A stretch of 64,000 nucleotides of DNA, taken from Tritrichomonas musculus (lineage: Eukaryota; Parabasalia; Tritrichomonadida; Tritrichomonadidae). Shown here one piece after another: positions 11,401 to 21,146 of the stretch. Numbering within the stretch: position 1 is the stretch's first letter; each line of letters begins with the position of its first letter. Under the pieces are notes generated by a model. The model did no database searches. It saw only the letters and a program-made list of their open reading frames with translations, and was not told the DNA's origin. The stretch lies in NCBI GenBank assembly GCA_039105265.1, contig JAPFFF010000069.1:124001-188000 (forward strand), read 5' to 3'. The translations under genes and the position numbers were made by a program.

Positions 11401-12382
11401 ATTCAAAAATAATGATATATTTTTCATTTTTATTCAATTGTGTTGTATCATATTTTTCTAATGTTCTACCTTCAATAAATTCAATTAAAAGATATTTTTC
11501 ACCATTACCTTTAAAATAACCAAAATATCTTGCTATAAATGGATGTTGAATATCTAAACAATTGCTTAATTCTTTCTCAATTTTCTCTATTGTGTTTTGA
11601 TAAGGAACTTTTAATGCATAAAGAGATTCCGTTTGAATATAATAAATTAAATAAACTCTGCCTGAAGAACCTCTTCCTAATTGTCTTAAAATAATATATT
11701 GCATATTTGTTTTATCAATTTTTTCAAAGCATTGAAACTTTTTGTTTGATTTTTGATCGTACTGAATTCTGAAATCAAAATAACTTTTCTTGATTAAAAA
11801 GCCGCTTAAACATGGCACTATCGCTTTCCAAATATGTTGAAAATCATCATTTTTTATGGCAAAATCGGTAGAAAACTTATTAATCTCCTCTTTAAAAATA
11901 TAATCGATACCATTTGAATTTTTGAGTGATATACTATTATTTTTGAGATAAAATACATTAGATTTATTGTTCTTATATAAAATATTTTTTAGAATTGAAA
12001 ATTCATCATTTTGCTCTTCTTTAAAAATCAACATCTTATATTCAAAGCAAATAAAAAAGTATTTAATGTTTTCATTATTATCTTGGTATTCATCTATTAT
12101 AATAATTTTGCATTTGTTTGGAATTAGGTCAATTTCATCAATTGAATGAATATTTATTGAAAAAATAAAAAAATTGAATTTATAAAAGATTTGGCTGAAG
12201 AGCGCGTTATGAAATGCTATTCCCCGGCTCTTAAAAAATTTTAAAAAATCTTTGAATTTGTTAAGCATAATCGCACTCCAAAAACTTAAAAAAACGACCA
12301 AAATTTTCAAAATTTTATCACCTAACTTTTTGATTTTAAGTTGAGGATTTGAATAAAAGGGCAGTTTCACAGAAAATTGCAT
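8405..12382 (-). CDS. Protein kinase with C-terminal Sel1 repeats
   Basis: This 1325-residue protein has a variable N-terminus (about 1-225), a protein kinase domain (about 230-465), and 20 Sel1-like repeats (about 510-1225). The repeats follow the pattern LGxIYxxxxxxxxDxxKAIxYxxLAAxxNHxxA. Key kinase residues are present: GRGSSG loop (about 236-241), ALKV lysine (about 258), CRD in place of HRD with Asp about 344 and Asn about 349, DLD in place of DFG with Asp about 362, and a PPE motif. It may therefore be active despite the altered motifs. Sel1 arrays usually bind partners or build complexes. An internal ATG 39 residues in is an alternative start. Two neighbouring repeats are almost identical in DNA. 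Confidence 0.85.
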   Translation of the reverse strand: MQFSVKLPFYSNPQLKIKKLGDKILKILVVFLSFWSAIMLNKFKDFLKFFKSRGIAFHNALFSQIFYKFNFFIFSINIHSIDEIDLIPNKCKIIIIDEYQDNNENIKYFFICFEYKMLIFKEEQNDEFSILKNILYKNNKSNVFYLKNNSISLKNSNGIDYIFKEEINKFSTDFAIKNDDFQHIWKAIVPCLSGFLIKKSYFDFRIQYDQKSNKKFQCFEKIDKTNMQYIILRQLGRGSSGRVYLIYYIQTESLYALKVPYQNTIEKIEKELSNCLDIQHPFIARYFGYFKGNGEKYLLIEFIEGRTLEKYDTTQLNKNEKYIIIFELMLTIQYLHSKEYICRDMYPENIMINQNKDAVLIDLDRLIKINDQKTVDFCRFIRPPELDQGKLLTYKSDIFILGYIMYFILFDKSNKSHNINDMIIEIQKHSNLKERSILIECLNNEPIKRPNISDIIYTFYHNFISKIQYDENKQKIFILFKDIVKNIKTKDVTYEHFIQGDDIENYSPDDLYDIGSMYYNGKYVPKDDKKAFYYFSLAAKRNHLNSFYNIGAYYAKGDCVQQNLNEAIRYLSCAADQNHVMSQNLLGHLLVEIDINKAIYYLALAANQNHLESLYALGSIYSENQYIKCDINKTIQYFTLAANQNHVLAQFKLGVIYYEGKFTQRKMNKAIHYFSLAANQYFLDAFYMLGSIYFDNIDIKSDIEKSIYYFTFAANYNHLLSQFGLGYIYFIDKIFHDIKKAIYYLTLAADKNHLEAQFILGSIYSEKKNQYYNLHKAIYYLTLAADKNHLEAQFILGSIYYNKDSRFYDLHKAVYYLTLAANKDHTNAQIYLILIYLIDKFQYYDIDKAFYYLKIIANKNFPFAQYILGFFHANKECKYYNINKSIHYLTLAANQNYPDALFGLGCIYLIREFQCYDINKAIHFLTLAANQNHSGAQFNLGIIYYKYHHVPRDIPKSIYYLTRASNQNNSDAQFFLGVIYDSGKYVPQNINKALHYYHLAAEQNNAKAQFALGNIYDEGLLVPSDINKAIHYYLQAADQHKASALFYLGNIYLSPFKKNFDENKGIHYLTLAANKNHKKAQLFLGWIYYYGIFKRHNINRGIYLLTLSSNNRYFLAYFTLGFIYHEGRFLERDVDKAIHFYKEGSCIDDPFSKNNLGVIYKNGFGDKIQKNIKYACELFEEAIKKRNDRLSMYNLARIYFYDESLRNNKKSIELLIKSIKSGNIRFESSFLSLVLIHTFGFRIDEIRKELIKKYDLHEELVNKICQNIISYNCFGIKKIDFISDDILYNENFGFVRNNFLLRSNNNQKKIPEINALFYEGFGIVV
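9976..10165 (-). repeat. Near-identical tandem Sel1 units
   Basis: A stretch of about 78 bases starting AATAGAACCAAGGATGAATT occurs at about 9988-10066 and again at about 10092-10168 with virtually no change, while other Sel1 units in the gene are strongly diverged. This points to a recent unit duplication or gene conversion inside the kinase-Sel1 gene. Confidence 0.7.
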
Positions 12383-12838
12383 TTTATCCGGAATTTATAT
12401 TCAATTTTTTGAAGGAAAAGTGTAAATTCCTTCTAAAATGATCAAAAAAAGAAATAAGAAAACAGCGTTTACAACAGTTAGTTATTTATTAATACCAAAA
12501 TATGTTTTTCTTTTAAGATCAAATGTGAAAAATTTGAATTTCTCAAAGCATTTTTGTAGGAAATGCTTTAATATTTTTTTTAGATCACTATTAAAGCATT
12601 CCCCATGTTTTAGGTGACTATCAATTGATATTTGAATATTATAAAAAGAAAAATCTGAATAAATTTTTTTAACCTTACTTAATTAAATGAATTTAAAAAA
12701 AAAAAAAATATGTCAATATTTCATACAACTTAAACAATGTTTATATAAATGACCAAGGAAATAATTAGCCACTCTAGAGTGTATCCATTAAAAAATTTTG
12801 GATGCATCTTTACAAATATTTTGCATATAACACGAACA
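12383..12838. other. Intergenic, AT-rich
   Basis: About 450 bases lie between two co-oriented genes. It holds the upstream region of the kinase-Sel1 gene and the 3' flank of the giant ankyrin/Sel1 gene. A 16-base motif GCATTTTTGTAGGAAA and two GGAAATGC/AAAGCATT patches near 12547-12600 are the only structure noticed. No gene is supported. Confidence 0.4.
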
Positions 12839-15800
12839 TCACTTAAAACTAAGAGCTTTAATTGAACCTTCATGTCCTTGATCGGCAGCCTTCCTGTACC
12901 ACTCAACCGCCTTCTCGTGATTCTTCTCAACTCCGCCTTGGCCATATTCATAGAAGTGGCCAACAGCGAATTGCGCCTTGTCGAATCCTTGCGCGGCAGA
13001 CTTGAGGTAGAGCTCGAAGGCCTTCTCCTTGTCCACATCGGTCCCCTTCCCATAGGAGTAGCAGGAGGCCGCCGAATACTGGGCATTCATGTGGCCCCGG
13101 TCAGCGGCCAGCAGGTAGTAGTGGAAGGCCTTCTCCTTGTCAATGGAGACGCCTTTTCCAAGCGAGTAGCAGATTCCAAGCCAGTAGCTCGCGTCAGCGT
13201 CGCCTTCATCTGACCGGCTCTGCAGCTTCCTGATTCGGCTGAATGACGACCGGGGCGACAAGTCCAAAAGTGGCAAGTGATTTGAACCAGGTTTGTCTGG
13301 TTCTTTAACTTTTGGAACTTTTTCAGAGGTGTTTGAATTTTTGTGAGATGCACTTTTTGAATGATTCAAAGGATGATGAGTGATTTCATTTGAATCAACG
13401 TCTTTTTCATTTGAAGTGAACTGATTTTTGTTAACTTTTTCTTTACTTTGAAGGGATGGAAGAACAGTCAAATCTAAACGGTCTCTTCCGTTTGATGAAT
13501 CATTCAAATAATCACTAACAGTTTTTTCGGTTGATTTATCAATGTCTTGTGAATTTGAATGTGATTCAAAATTGACCTTGTTATGGTCAATTTTTTGTTT
13601 CATATCGAGTGATGGTAGACAGGTCAAATTGAATTCACCTTTTTCACTTGATGAAGTATCAAAAAGTTGCGATTTTTGCTGGCTCTTGTTTCCATCTTCG
13701 TTGTTGCTGATGATGTCGCCAATGCTGAACAAGTGGCCACTTGTACTTGTGCTCACTTTTTGAGAGCTTGAAAAAAATCTGCCATGATGGAGATTTTTCT
13801 GAACTTTATCTTTGGTGTTCCTCTCGAGAGACGAGATTCCATCGAAGGCAGACGAGTCCTTGACGCTCGAGTCGACATCATATTCATCGTCTTCAGAAAA
13901 AGTTGACGAATGATTTTTTTCAATATGATAACCACTTTGGCTATCGTAATAACTGTCAGAAGTGCCATTTAAAGCATCTGTGCCTGACAGTGCTGGGCTT
14001 GAATTGTCAACGAAGTGAAGAATGTCATTTTTCGAGTTCTTCTTCTTTGTTCGATCGACGTTTTCATACTCAGAAGGCGACAGAAAAGGGATGAAATTTC
14101 CCACTTTTTCTTTGGATACATTAAACGGAAGATACCGAATATTTTTAAAGCACTTCAACAAGGTTCGACAATACAAATTTTTGTCTGTTATCTTTGGTGG
14201 TTCATTTTGATCACCGCTGAATTCAACTGTTATTTGAAGTGCGTCTTTTCCTTCATTGTTTGCATGAAGAAAGTCGAGATTTTCCACTTCGAACAATCTT
14301 TTTACATTCTTCTTCCGGCGGAATCTTGAGGCGTACATTAAAGGTGTCTCGCCTAGATCGTCTGTTGAATTTATATCAATGACATCTTTTTCAATAAATT
14401 CATTCAAAATTGACGAACTTTTTGAAATGGCAGCCAAATGAAAAAATGTTGAATTATTGATTGATTTGATTCTTCTTGAGAAATCAATTTTATTTGATTT
14501 AATTAAAGCAGAAACAAAATCAATCGATTTTAATTCAATTGCATGCTGAAGTGGATATTTATCATCCTTGTTTGGAACATTTGGATCAGCTCCTTTATCA
14601 ATCAAAAAGTGAACAATGTCATCGATTCCTTTTTGTTTTGTGTCACTCATTTTGGACAAAAGACTGTAATTGATGGATGTGAAAACAGTCTCGCCAAATG
14701 ATGTTAATTTATTTAAGTCAATTAAATGATCATGTTCTTGATCATATTCATATAAAATTTTCATTATTTCATATGAGTTGTGATTTATTGGATCAAAATT
14801 CGAACAAAAATCATCGAAAAAACGGTTCTTTTTAGAGTCAAAATTAGGATGCTTTAGAATTTCTTTCACCATGTCAATTCTTTTGTAATCAATAATATTG
14901 AATAGAAGACTATTATGATTAAATTCATAATCATTTATTTCTTCTTTTAATAAATATAAAAGTTTTTTAAATAACTCGAAATTGTCATTTTTAATTGTAG
15001 TAAAAATGGCACTTTTTAGATCAGATTTTTCTTTATCGAAATCTGGATGTTTTATAATAAAATCAACAATTTCTTTAATATTAGTACGAACAGCAAAATT
15101 TAAAACTGTTTCACTATATTTTTTCTCTTCAGAGTTACTACAATTTATAGAATCATCTAATAAAAGTTGATTAAATTGTTGTTTTTGGACTTCAAACATC
15201 AAATGATTTACATCGAACCATTTTGTTGATAAAACCTTCATTTGATAATCAATTGATCCGTAAACAAATGTGTAATCAAGGCAGCTTTCAATTGGATTAA
15301 ATCTTTCATTACTAAACAAAAGATCAATGAATTGATCTTGTTCATATAAAATAGAAACAGATAAAGCTGTTTGATTTGCATAATTTTTAGCATTTATGTT
15401 CGTTCTTGTGTCTTTTAATAAAATATTAGCAATTTCATCATCTCCATTCTTAATAGAAATGATTAAAGGAGTGTCGCCTGTTTCTGGATCATAAATATTC
15501 AGATCAATATTATCTAATTCAATGAGCATTTTAAAAGCAGTAACATTTTTTGTTTTACAAGCAAAAAGAAGAAAGTTTGTGCCATTCATTAATTCGTTAA
15601 AATTAATTCCTTTTATTTTTATAAGTCGAGCTAGAATTAAATTGGCATCTGGATCATCAGAGATAAATAAATGAAGAGTCTTTTTAATTAAAAAATGAAG
15701 TTGTTCAGTTTGAGATAAAATTTTATCTCCATAGAAATTAAGAATAGGATTCATTAGTTCAATATTAGGGAAAGCTAACATTAATGGAGTGCTTCCATTT

Positions 15801-18800
15801 CCATCAGTCAAGCCAGGATTAGTTGAAGGAATTGAAAGAAGAGTTTCTACAATTTTTAAATCATTGCGTTCAACAGCCATACAAAGAGCTGTTCCTGCTT
15901 CTGATGATCTATTAATAAATGACGGTTCATTCATGTATTTCAGGATTAAATTTACCATTTTTAAATTATCATTTTTAACAGCAATAAACAACGCATTATC
16001 ACTCAATATTTTTTGTTTTAATAAAAATTCAACAAGTTCGTAATTTTTATTCTCAATTGCTGGCTCAAAATATAAATGAAGAAACTGTTCTTTAGCAATT
16101 AAATTACAATTACTTATCATTAAAGAAAATATTTCTTCATTCACAGTTGAAAGTTCATCGAAAGACGTTGAAAGTTGATTAAAATCAATTGAAAATTTAT
16201 TATCTAGAAAATATTGGCATATTTCAATTGACCCACTTAAAGCAGCAGATAAAAAAGCTTCAGTTACATTATATTCAGAATTGTTAAAACTACTTTGTTC
16301 ATTTTTAATTGAAGTAATAATTAATTCCATTATTTTTTTAACAGCTTCATAATTCTCATGCAAACAAGCAGTTGACAAAATGTCATTTTCAAACATTTCA
16401 ACGTAATCAAATTTTAAGTCAGGAAGTTCAATGAATTTATTCAATAAATAAAAGAAAAATTCACTTGATTTCTTCATCACGGAAAAATTCAATGCTTTAT
16501 TTATGCATTTGAAATTGAATTGAAAACCTTCTTTCAAAAGTTTATCAAAATAATAATCAGTGATGTTTTTATGGTCTTTTAAAACGGCAGATACGAAAGC
16601 TTTTTGAAGTCCTTTTTGAGATTTTTTTAAGTTTAAAGAAAATTTAAAAATTGATAGATTTCCATATGAAACCGATGAAAAAGGATTGAAATAATAATGA
16701 TAATGATTTTGTCTATCTAATGTTCTATAAATGATTTTAGAAAGTCTATAAAAACCTTTCTTTGAAGCTACATTAAATACTCGACTTGCCATTTTTCTAG
16801 ACAAACGAAAACCTTTGTTAATTATTTCAATTAATGAATGAACATTTCCTTCATGAGCAGAAATGATTAAAAAATTGTTAAACAATTCTTCATTTATTTC
16901 ATTGGAAGTAAATTTATTCTCAAGAATCCAATCAAAAATATCATTTTGATGCTTCATAATTGAAGGAATAATTTTGCATAAATCCGAATTTCTATGATCA
17001 AATTCGTAATACAAAACATACAACAATTTCGTAAAATTACCATAATCGTCAATTAAATAATCACTCCCATCTGATTCTTTCACTTTTAATGAAGGATTTT
17101 CACTATCATCAATGAAAGATTCTTGATTATAATTGTCAACAATTTTAATGATTTCTGTGTTGCCTCCATAAGTAGCAAAACTAAATGTTGATTTGTCGCA
17201 TTTATCATGATTTAATAACAAGTATTTGAAACATTTGATTGAACCATAAGCCGCTGCATAATTCAAATAACTTGTCTTTCCATTCGGTACGAAATCCTCA
17301 TAAATATTGAATGGAACAAATCGTTTAGAATCATTCATTGTTGTTGACATGATTGACTGAAGTTTATCGACATTATCATTTCGTAATGACATTGTTAATT
17401 CATCTTCAGGCTCGCCTTTATCTCTCATCTTTTTATAATCCTCAATTTTATCTGGTAAAAAAGTCTTCAAAAAAGGTACAAATTCATCTTCATCACAATT
17501 TATGTAAGGCTCACAAAAAAGTTTCATCTCAATAATCTCAGGAAAAAACCATAAAAAAATAAATCGTGTCGAATTGTATTCAAAATCACTGTCATTTTCA
17601 ATTAGATCTTCTTCATCGTCATCATCGTAACTTTCTTCATCATTGCCAAAAGCTAGACTATAACGAATGAAAGAAGGAGTGACTTCCATTTTTATCTTAA
17701 CAAAAAGTTCTCTCAAATGTTCAATGAGTTCTTCTTTTGTAATGACATTTCGCTTGACCAAATTGTAGACAAATGAGCAATTCGTGATCGTCTTTCCAAA
17801 TGAAAAAAATAACTTTTTAACAATAAAAGGAATCAACTTTTTCAATTGATTTTTATTGTCTGATTTTTGGTTAAGCTCAATCAATAAATCGGCCAAATAA
17901 GAATGCAAAAGAAGATCGTTATTTGCAACTTGTAGGATGAAAGCTGCCAGTTCTTGAACATCTTCTTCAGTTTGGCACCACTGAGACTTACAAATCATCG
18001 AAGTAACCGAAATAACCGTCTCCTCTTTTATGTGATAAAGTGAGTGAAATAGTTGGTCGATTGAATCGATGATTTCTTGTTGCTTGTCGATCTTCTCGTA
18101 TATTTTATCGTACTTTTCGATGAAGTTAGATATCTTCTTTGAAATGCTTTCAATCTGTAAATGGTCAGATATTTCTTTGAGTGAGTTCATGTTGTTCACG
18201 GTGAGTGTAACTTTTTGAAAATTGAATAGATCACAAATTAATTGAAATTCGCTAAATTCATCGTCGTAATTGTAGATGTACTCGCTGGATGATTGGTTTT
18301 TGGAGAGATATTCACGTATAACAGATGACGAATAAACACCGTATTTGTTACATTTGTATGTGTTTTTGTTCGTAATGATTGTAAATGTCTTTAATGGATA
18401 ATTTTCTAGGAAATCATTGAAACTTTCCATATCTATTTTAACATAGTTCTCTGAACTTTCTTTTTCATCTAGAAAAAAACTGACATTTTGTAGAAAATTA
18501 GGACAACATGTAATATCTAACGAAGATGTGATTTGGCTGGCCATAGGTAGCTCTGAATCAGTAAAACAAACTAATTTTCCTTGATATAGCTGTTCAAATT
18601 TGGATAAAATGTTTGAATTGTCGTTGATATCTAAATGATAATGAAACGTTTGAGGATTTTGGGATATAAAATCTGATATAACTGGGCTCGTATCGCTTAG
18701 CATTTCGATGTTAAAATTACTTGATCCATAATTGGTAGTGATCGTGAAAGTCTTTGGCATATATTCGAATATATGAAACTGAAATGATGGATCTAGTAAA

Positions 18801-18880
18801 TAAAGTGTCTGTGAACTCTTTTTGATGATGACTCCAATTCTATTTTTTTGTTCTTCAATGAACGAAATAAAATTGCTCAT
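12839..18880 (-). CDS. Giant BTB-like/DUF3447/ankyrin/Sel1 protein
   Basis: This protein has about 2013 residues from the ATG at 18880. The first possible codon, a TTG at 18907, overlaps an Inr-like TCATT and is unlikely. The N-terminus has two related BTB-like segments (about 20-120 and 150-255; KTFTITTNYG and KTFTIITNKN). A DUF3447 segment follows (about 537-585, LNYAAAYGSIKCFKYL), then many degenerate ankyrin repeats (about 900-1560). A Ser-rich, low-complexity linker covers about 1590-1880. Four Sel1 repeats close the protein (about 1892-2013). The Sel1 part is abruptly GC-rich. There is no signal peptide or membrane segment. It is probably a cytosolic scaffold; its partners are unknown. 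Confidence 0.85.
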   Translation of the reverse strand: MSNFISFIEEQKNRIGVIIKKSSQTLYLLDPSFQFHIFEYMPKTFTITTNYGSSNFNIEMLSDTSPVISDFISQNPQTFHYHLDINDNSNILSKFEQLYQGKLVCFTDSELPMASQITSSLDITCCPNFLQNVSFFLDEKESSENYVKIDMESFNDFLENYPLKTFTIITNKNTYKCNKYGVYSSSVIREYLSKNQSSSEYIYNYDDEFSEFQLICDLFNFQKVTLTVNNMNSLKEISDHLQIESISKKISNFIEKYDKIYEKIDKQQEIIDSIDQLFHSLYHIKEETVISVTSMICKSQWCQTEEDVQELAAFILQVANNDLLLHSYLADLLIELNQKSDNKNQLKKLIPFIVKKLFFSFGKTITNCSFVYNLVKRNVITKEELIEHLRELFVKIKMEVTPSFIRYSLAFGNDEESYDDDDEEDLIENDSDFEYNSTRFIFLWFFPEIIEMKLFCEPYINCDEDEFVPFLKTFLPDKIEDYKKMRDKGEPEDELTMSLRNDNVDKLQSIMSTTMNDSKRFVPFNIYEDFVPNGKTSYLNYAAAYGSIKCFKYLLLNHDKCDKSTFSFATYGGNTEIIKIVDNYNQESFIDDSENPSLKVKESDGSDYLIDDYGNFTKLLYVLYYEFDHRNSDLCKIIPSIMKHQNDIFDWILENKFTSNEINEELFNNFLIISAHEGNVHSLIEIINKGFRLSRKMASRVFNVASKKGFYRLSKIIYRTLDRQNHYHYYFNPFSSVSYGNLSIFKFSLNLKKSQKGLQKAFVSAVLKDHKNITDYYFDKLLKEGFQFNFKCINKALNFSVMKKSSEFFFYLLNKFIELPDLKFDYVEMFENDILSTACLHENYEAVKKIMELIITSIKNEQSSFNNSEYNVTEAFLSAALSGSIEICQYFLDNKFSIDFNQLSTSFDELSTVNEEIFSLMISNCNLIAKEQFLHLYFEPAIENKNYELVEFLLKQKILSDNALFIAVKNDNLKMVNLILKYMNEPSFINRSSEAGTALCMAVERNDLKIVETLLSIPSTNPGLTDGNGSTPLMLAFPNIELMNPILNFYGDKILSQTEQLHFLIKKTLHLFISDDPDANLILARLIKIKGINFNELMNGTNFLLFACKTKNVTAFKMLIELDNIDLNIYDPETGDTPLIISIKNGDDEIANILLKDTRTNINAKNYANQTALSVSILYEQDQFIDLLFSNERFNPIESCLDYTFVYGSIDYQMKVLSTKWFDVNHLMFEVQKQQFNQLLLDDSINCSNSEEKKYSETVLNFAVRTNIKEIVDFIIKHPDFDKEKSDLKSAIFTTIKNDNFELFKKLLYLLKEEINDYEFNHNSLLFNIIDYKRIDMVKEILKHPNFDSKKNRFFDDFCSNFDPINHNSYEIMKILYEYDQEHDHLIDLNKLTSFGETVFTSINYSLLSKMSDTKQKGIDDIVHFLIDKGADPNVPNKDDKYPLQHAIELKSIDFVSALIKSNKIDFSRRIKSINNSTFFHLAAISKSSSILNEFIEKDVIDINSTDDLGETPLMYASRFRRKKNVKRLFEVENLDFLHANNEGKDALQITVEFSGDQNEPPKITDKNLYCRTLLKCFKNIRYLPFNVSKEKVGNFIPFLSPSEYENVDRTKKKNSKNDILHFVDNSSPALSGTDALNGTSDSYYDSQSGYHIEKNHSSTFSEDDEYDVDSSVKDSSAFDGISSLERNTKDKVQKNLHHGRFFSSSQKVSTSTSGHLFSIGDIISNNEDGNKSQQKSQLFDTSSSEKGEFNLTCLPSLDMKQKIDHNKVNFESHSNSQDIDKSTEKTVSDYLNDSSNGRDRLDLTVLPSLQSKEKVNKNQFTSNEKDVDSNEITHHPLNHSKSASHKNSNTSEKVPKVKEPDKPGSNHLPLLDLSPRSSFSRIRKLQSRSDEGDADASYWLGICYSLGKGVSIDKEKAFHYYLLAADRGHMNAQYSAASCYSYGKGTDVDKEKAFELYLKSAAQGFDKAQFAVGHFYEYGQGGVEKNHEKAVEWYRKAADQGHEGSIKALSFK
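12870..13262. other. GC-rich island encoding the Sel1 repeats
   Basis: This part of the giant gene is well over half G+C by eye and uses G/C-ending codons almost throughout (GGC, GAC, AAG, GCC, CTG). The preceding codons and flanks are about a quarter to a third G+C. The change is sharp, near 13262. Open frames on other strands here are a by-product of the GC content. Confidence 0.8.
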
Positions 18881-18905
18881 CAACAAAGAAGATACGAAAT
18901 ATTTC

Positions 18906-18910
18906 AATGA
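18906..18910 (-). promoter_or_regulatory. Inr-like TCATT for the giant ankyrin/Sel1 gene
   Basis: TCATT on the minus strand, about 26 bases upstream of the ATG at 18880. It decides the start: the upstream TTG codon overlaps it and would lie at or before the transcription start. Confidence 0.45.
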
Positions 18911-19582
18911 TTATATTTCAATCTCTCAAATTATTGTTTTATAAATACCAATGAAACTCTACAATTTTTCTTTATTAAAATAGTAAATTATCAATTTATT
19001 TTTAATTATAAAATAAATTTATAATTATATATATTGCTTATATGATTTATTTATGAAAATATTTTTTAAATTAAAAAAATCTAGTTTTCAAAAGATATTT
19101 AATTTTCAGAAATTAACGTTCAAAATTTTTAATTTATTTTTATCTTAAAATTTTCCTAATAAAATTTAAATATTATAAGGTAATTAAATTTATCAAATCA
19201 TATTAAACAATAATTATATTTTATCTCATTCATTTTATTTCTGATTACATTATCTAAAAATAATTTTAATTCTGAAATGCTTTTTTAAGAATGGTAACAT
19301 TATATTCAAAGAGAAAGATGAAAATAAGTTAAAAATTACTTTATTAATGAATCTCGAAATAATTGATATTATAAAGGAAAAAAGTTCAAACAAATAGTAA
19401 AGCTCAATGATCAAATAGATAAACATCAATTCTTAAAAAAATATTGTTAATTTAAATATTTTGTAAAAGAATTATTTTTAATTTATTTTACTTTATCATA
19501 TGAGCAGTGTTTGTAATTGATTCATCAGAGACAATTATCAATTTAATGAGTTCATTATTATCATTAAATTATCAGTACGCCC
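18911..19582. other. Intergenic, AT-rich
   Basis: About 670 bases of A/T-rich sequence lie between two co-oriented genes. I see no coding sequence, tRNA or clear repeat. Confidence 0.4.
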
Positions 19583-20794
19583 TTAATAATTTGGGATTTT
19601 ATATTTATGTGTATTAATAAGAAGTTGAACCTGATGATTTTCTTCTTCATTGAGATCAAGAATTTTGTAATTATTTTCTTCCAATTTTTGGCCAATTTCA
19701 TCAAATCCTGGTCGATCGTTTGGATGAGATTCCCAGCACGAATTAATGAGTTCTTTGGCGAAATCATTGAATGTATCTGGAATTTCAGCTTTTCTTCCAT
19801 TTCCGATATCGAATATACTGATTTGTGGGAAGTTTCCATCATTGATCATGAAGTAAATCAAAACTCCAAAAGCATAAACATCGACCTTTTCATTATATTC
19901 TTCATTTCTAATTAATTCTGGTGCCATAAAATGTATTGTTCCGTTTACTCCTGTGAAAGTATCATGTCCTTCTTCGACGAGTTTCGAAATTCCAAAATCG
20001 CTGATTTTTATCGTTCCATCTTCACAAATAAGGATGTTTCTAGGCTTTAAATCTTTGTGAATGATGTTTTTGGAGTGAATGTACTTCATTCCTTCAACTA
20101 TCTGATATATTGAAAAAACTATTTTTTCTTTTGTTATTTTTTTATCTTTGACAGCGTCAAACATATTGTCAGCACAATGCTCGAGAATGATTGATGGTGG
20201 ATTTCCTTCACCATTGAGGAATATTCCATAAGTTTTCAAAATATTTGGATGTTTTAAGCTATTCAAAATTTCGTATTCGTTTAAAAATTGTTGCATGTTT
20301 TGGTGATTAACGCGAATCAATTCTTTAAGGGCAAATATCTTTTTTTCATAGATTTCAAATACCGTGGAATTATAACTTCTACCAATTTCTTTTACTCGTG
20401 TGTATCTTTGCATCGTTTGGGAGTCTAATATTGTAATAGGATTATTAATATTATTTTGAGCATTTGTATTATTTCGGATAAAAGTGCGTAATTCTTCAAG
20501 TTGCTGAATAAGATTTTGTTTTTCAACTGTAATGCTTGCTAATCTTGTTTCAAGGTCAATGATAGTAATATCTTTTTGTTCAATATTATTGTTCAATTCT
20601 TCTATTTGGCGATTTTTATTTTTAATGTTTGTTTCAAGTTGATGATTTTTGTTCACAATGGAATTGATTTGGCTCTGAAGACTTTCCATTTGATTTTTCA
20701 TTTGCAATCTTTCTAATAAAGTCTTTTTAGATTCGTCCATAATCTCCTGAGTAGAAAATCCATGTTTTTGAACTTCTTCAAATGCTTTCCACAT
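19583..20794 (-). CDS. Coiled-coil TKL-like protein kinase
   Basis: The protein has about 403 residues from the ATG at 20794; the upstream GTG at 20821 is not favoured. Residues about 20-110 form a heptad-rich coiled coil (QLETNIKNKNRQIEELNNN). The kinase domain follows (about 130-390). It has ALKE lysine about 157, HKDLKPRN with Asp about 248, DFG with Asp about 266, APE, and DVYAFGV typical of TKL/tyrosine-kinase-like enzymes. The glycine loop is worn down (EIGRSYNSTVFEI). The catalytic triad is intact, so activity is plausible. The coiled coil suggests dimerisation. An Inr-like TCATT lies just upstream of the chosen start. Confidence 0.88.
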   Translation of the reverse strand: MWKAFEEVQKHGFSTQEIMDESKKTLLERLQMKNQMESLQSQINSIVNKNHQLETNIKNKNRQIEELNNNIEQKDITIIDLETRLASITVEKQNLIQQLEELRTFIRNNTNAQNNINNPITILDSQTMQRYTRVKEIGRSYNSTVFEIYEKKIFALKELIRVNHQNMQQFLNEYEILNSLKHPNILKTYGIFLNGEGNPPSIILEHCADNMFDAVKDKKITKEKIVFSIYQIVEGMKYIHSKNIIHKDLKPRNILICEDGTIKISDFGISKLVEEGHDTFTGVNGTIHFMAPELIRNEEYNEKVDVYAFGVLIYFMINDGNFPQISIFDIGNGRKAEIPDTFNDFAKELINSCWESHPNDRPGFDEIGQKLEENNYKILDLNEEENHQVQLLINTHKYKIPNY

Positions 20795-20801
20795 CAAAAC
20801 A

Positions 20802-20806
20802 AATGA
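20802..20806 (-). promoter_or_regulatory. Inr-like TCATT for the coiled-coil kinase
   Basis: TCATT on the minus strand, 7 bases upstream of the ATG at 20794. It supports this ATG over the upstream in-frame GTG. Confidence 0.5.
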
Positions 20807-21146
20807 ACAAAAAATTCTCACAAAAATGTTTTTCCAATTAATTATCTGGAAAATATTTAATTAGACCTTTTTCCATGCCGAAATGTTCATTGAAATTTTA
20901 TTTAGATTGATGAAATCTCATTTCAACAATTATTCACCTTATAAATGAATTAAATGTAATGACATATTCATTTCCATTATAATATATATATATATATTGA
21001 AAATACCAAAAAGTTAAAAAATAAAAATGCAATATTTAGCATAATCTTTGACATTATTATTGCTTATTCTATATCAAACTATATTTTTTGTACTTTATTG
21101 TTTGATGAAAAATGTTTTGATACTAAGATATTTACAATTCATTTGA

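Noticed and set aside
12730-13353. Three open frames of 88-118 codons on both strands over the Sel1 part of the giant gene
   Set aside because: They arise from the high GC content, which removes stop codons. The Sel1 frame explains the region fully.
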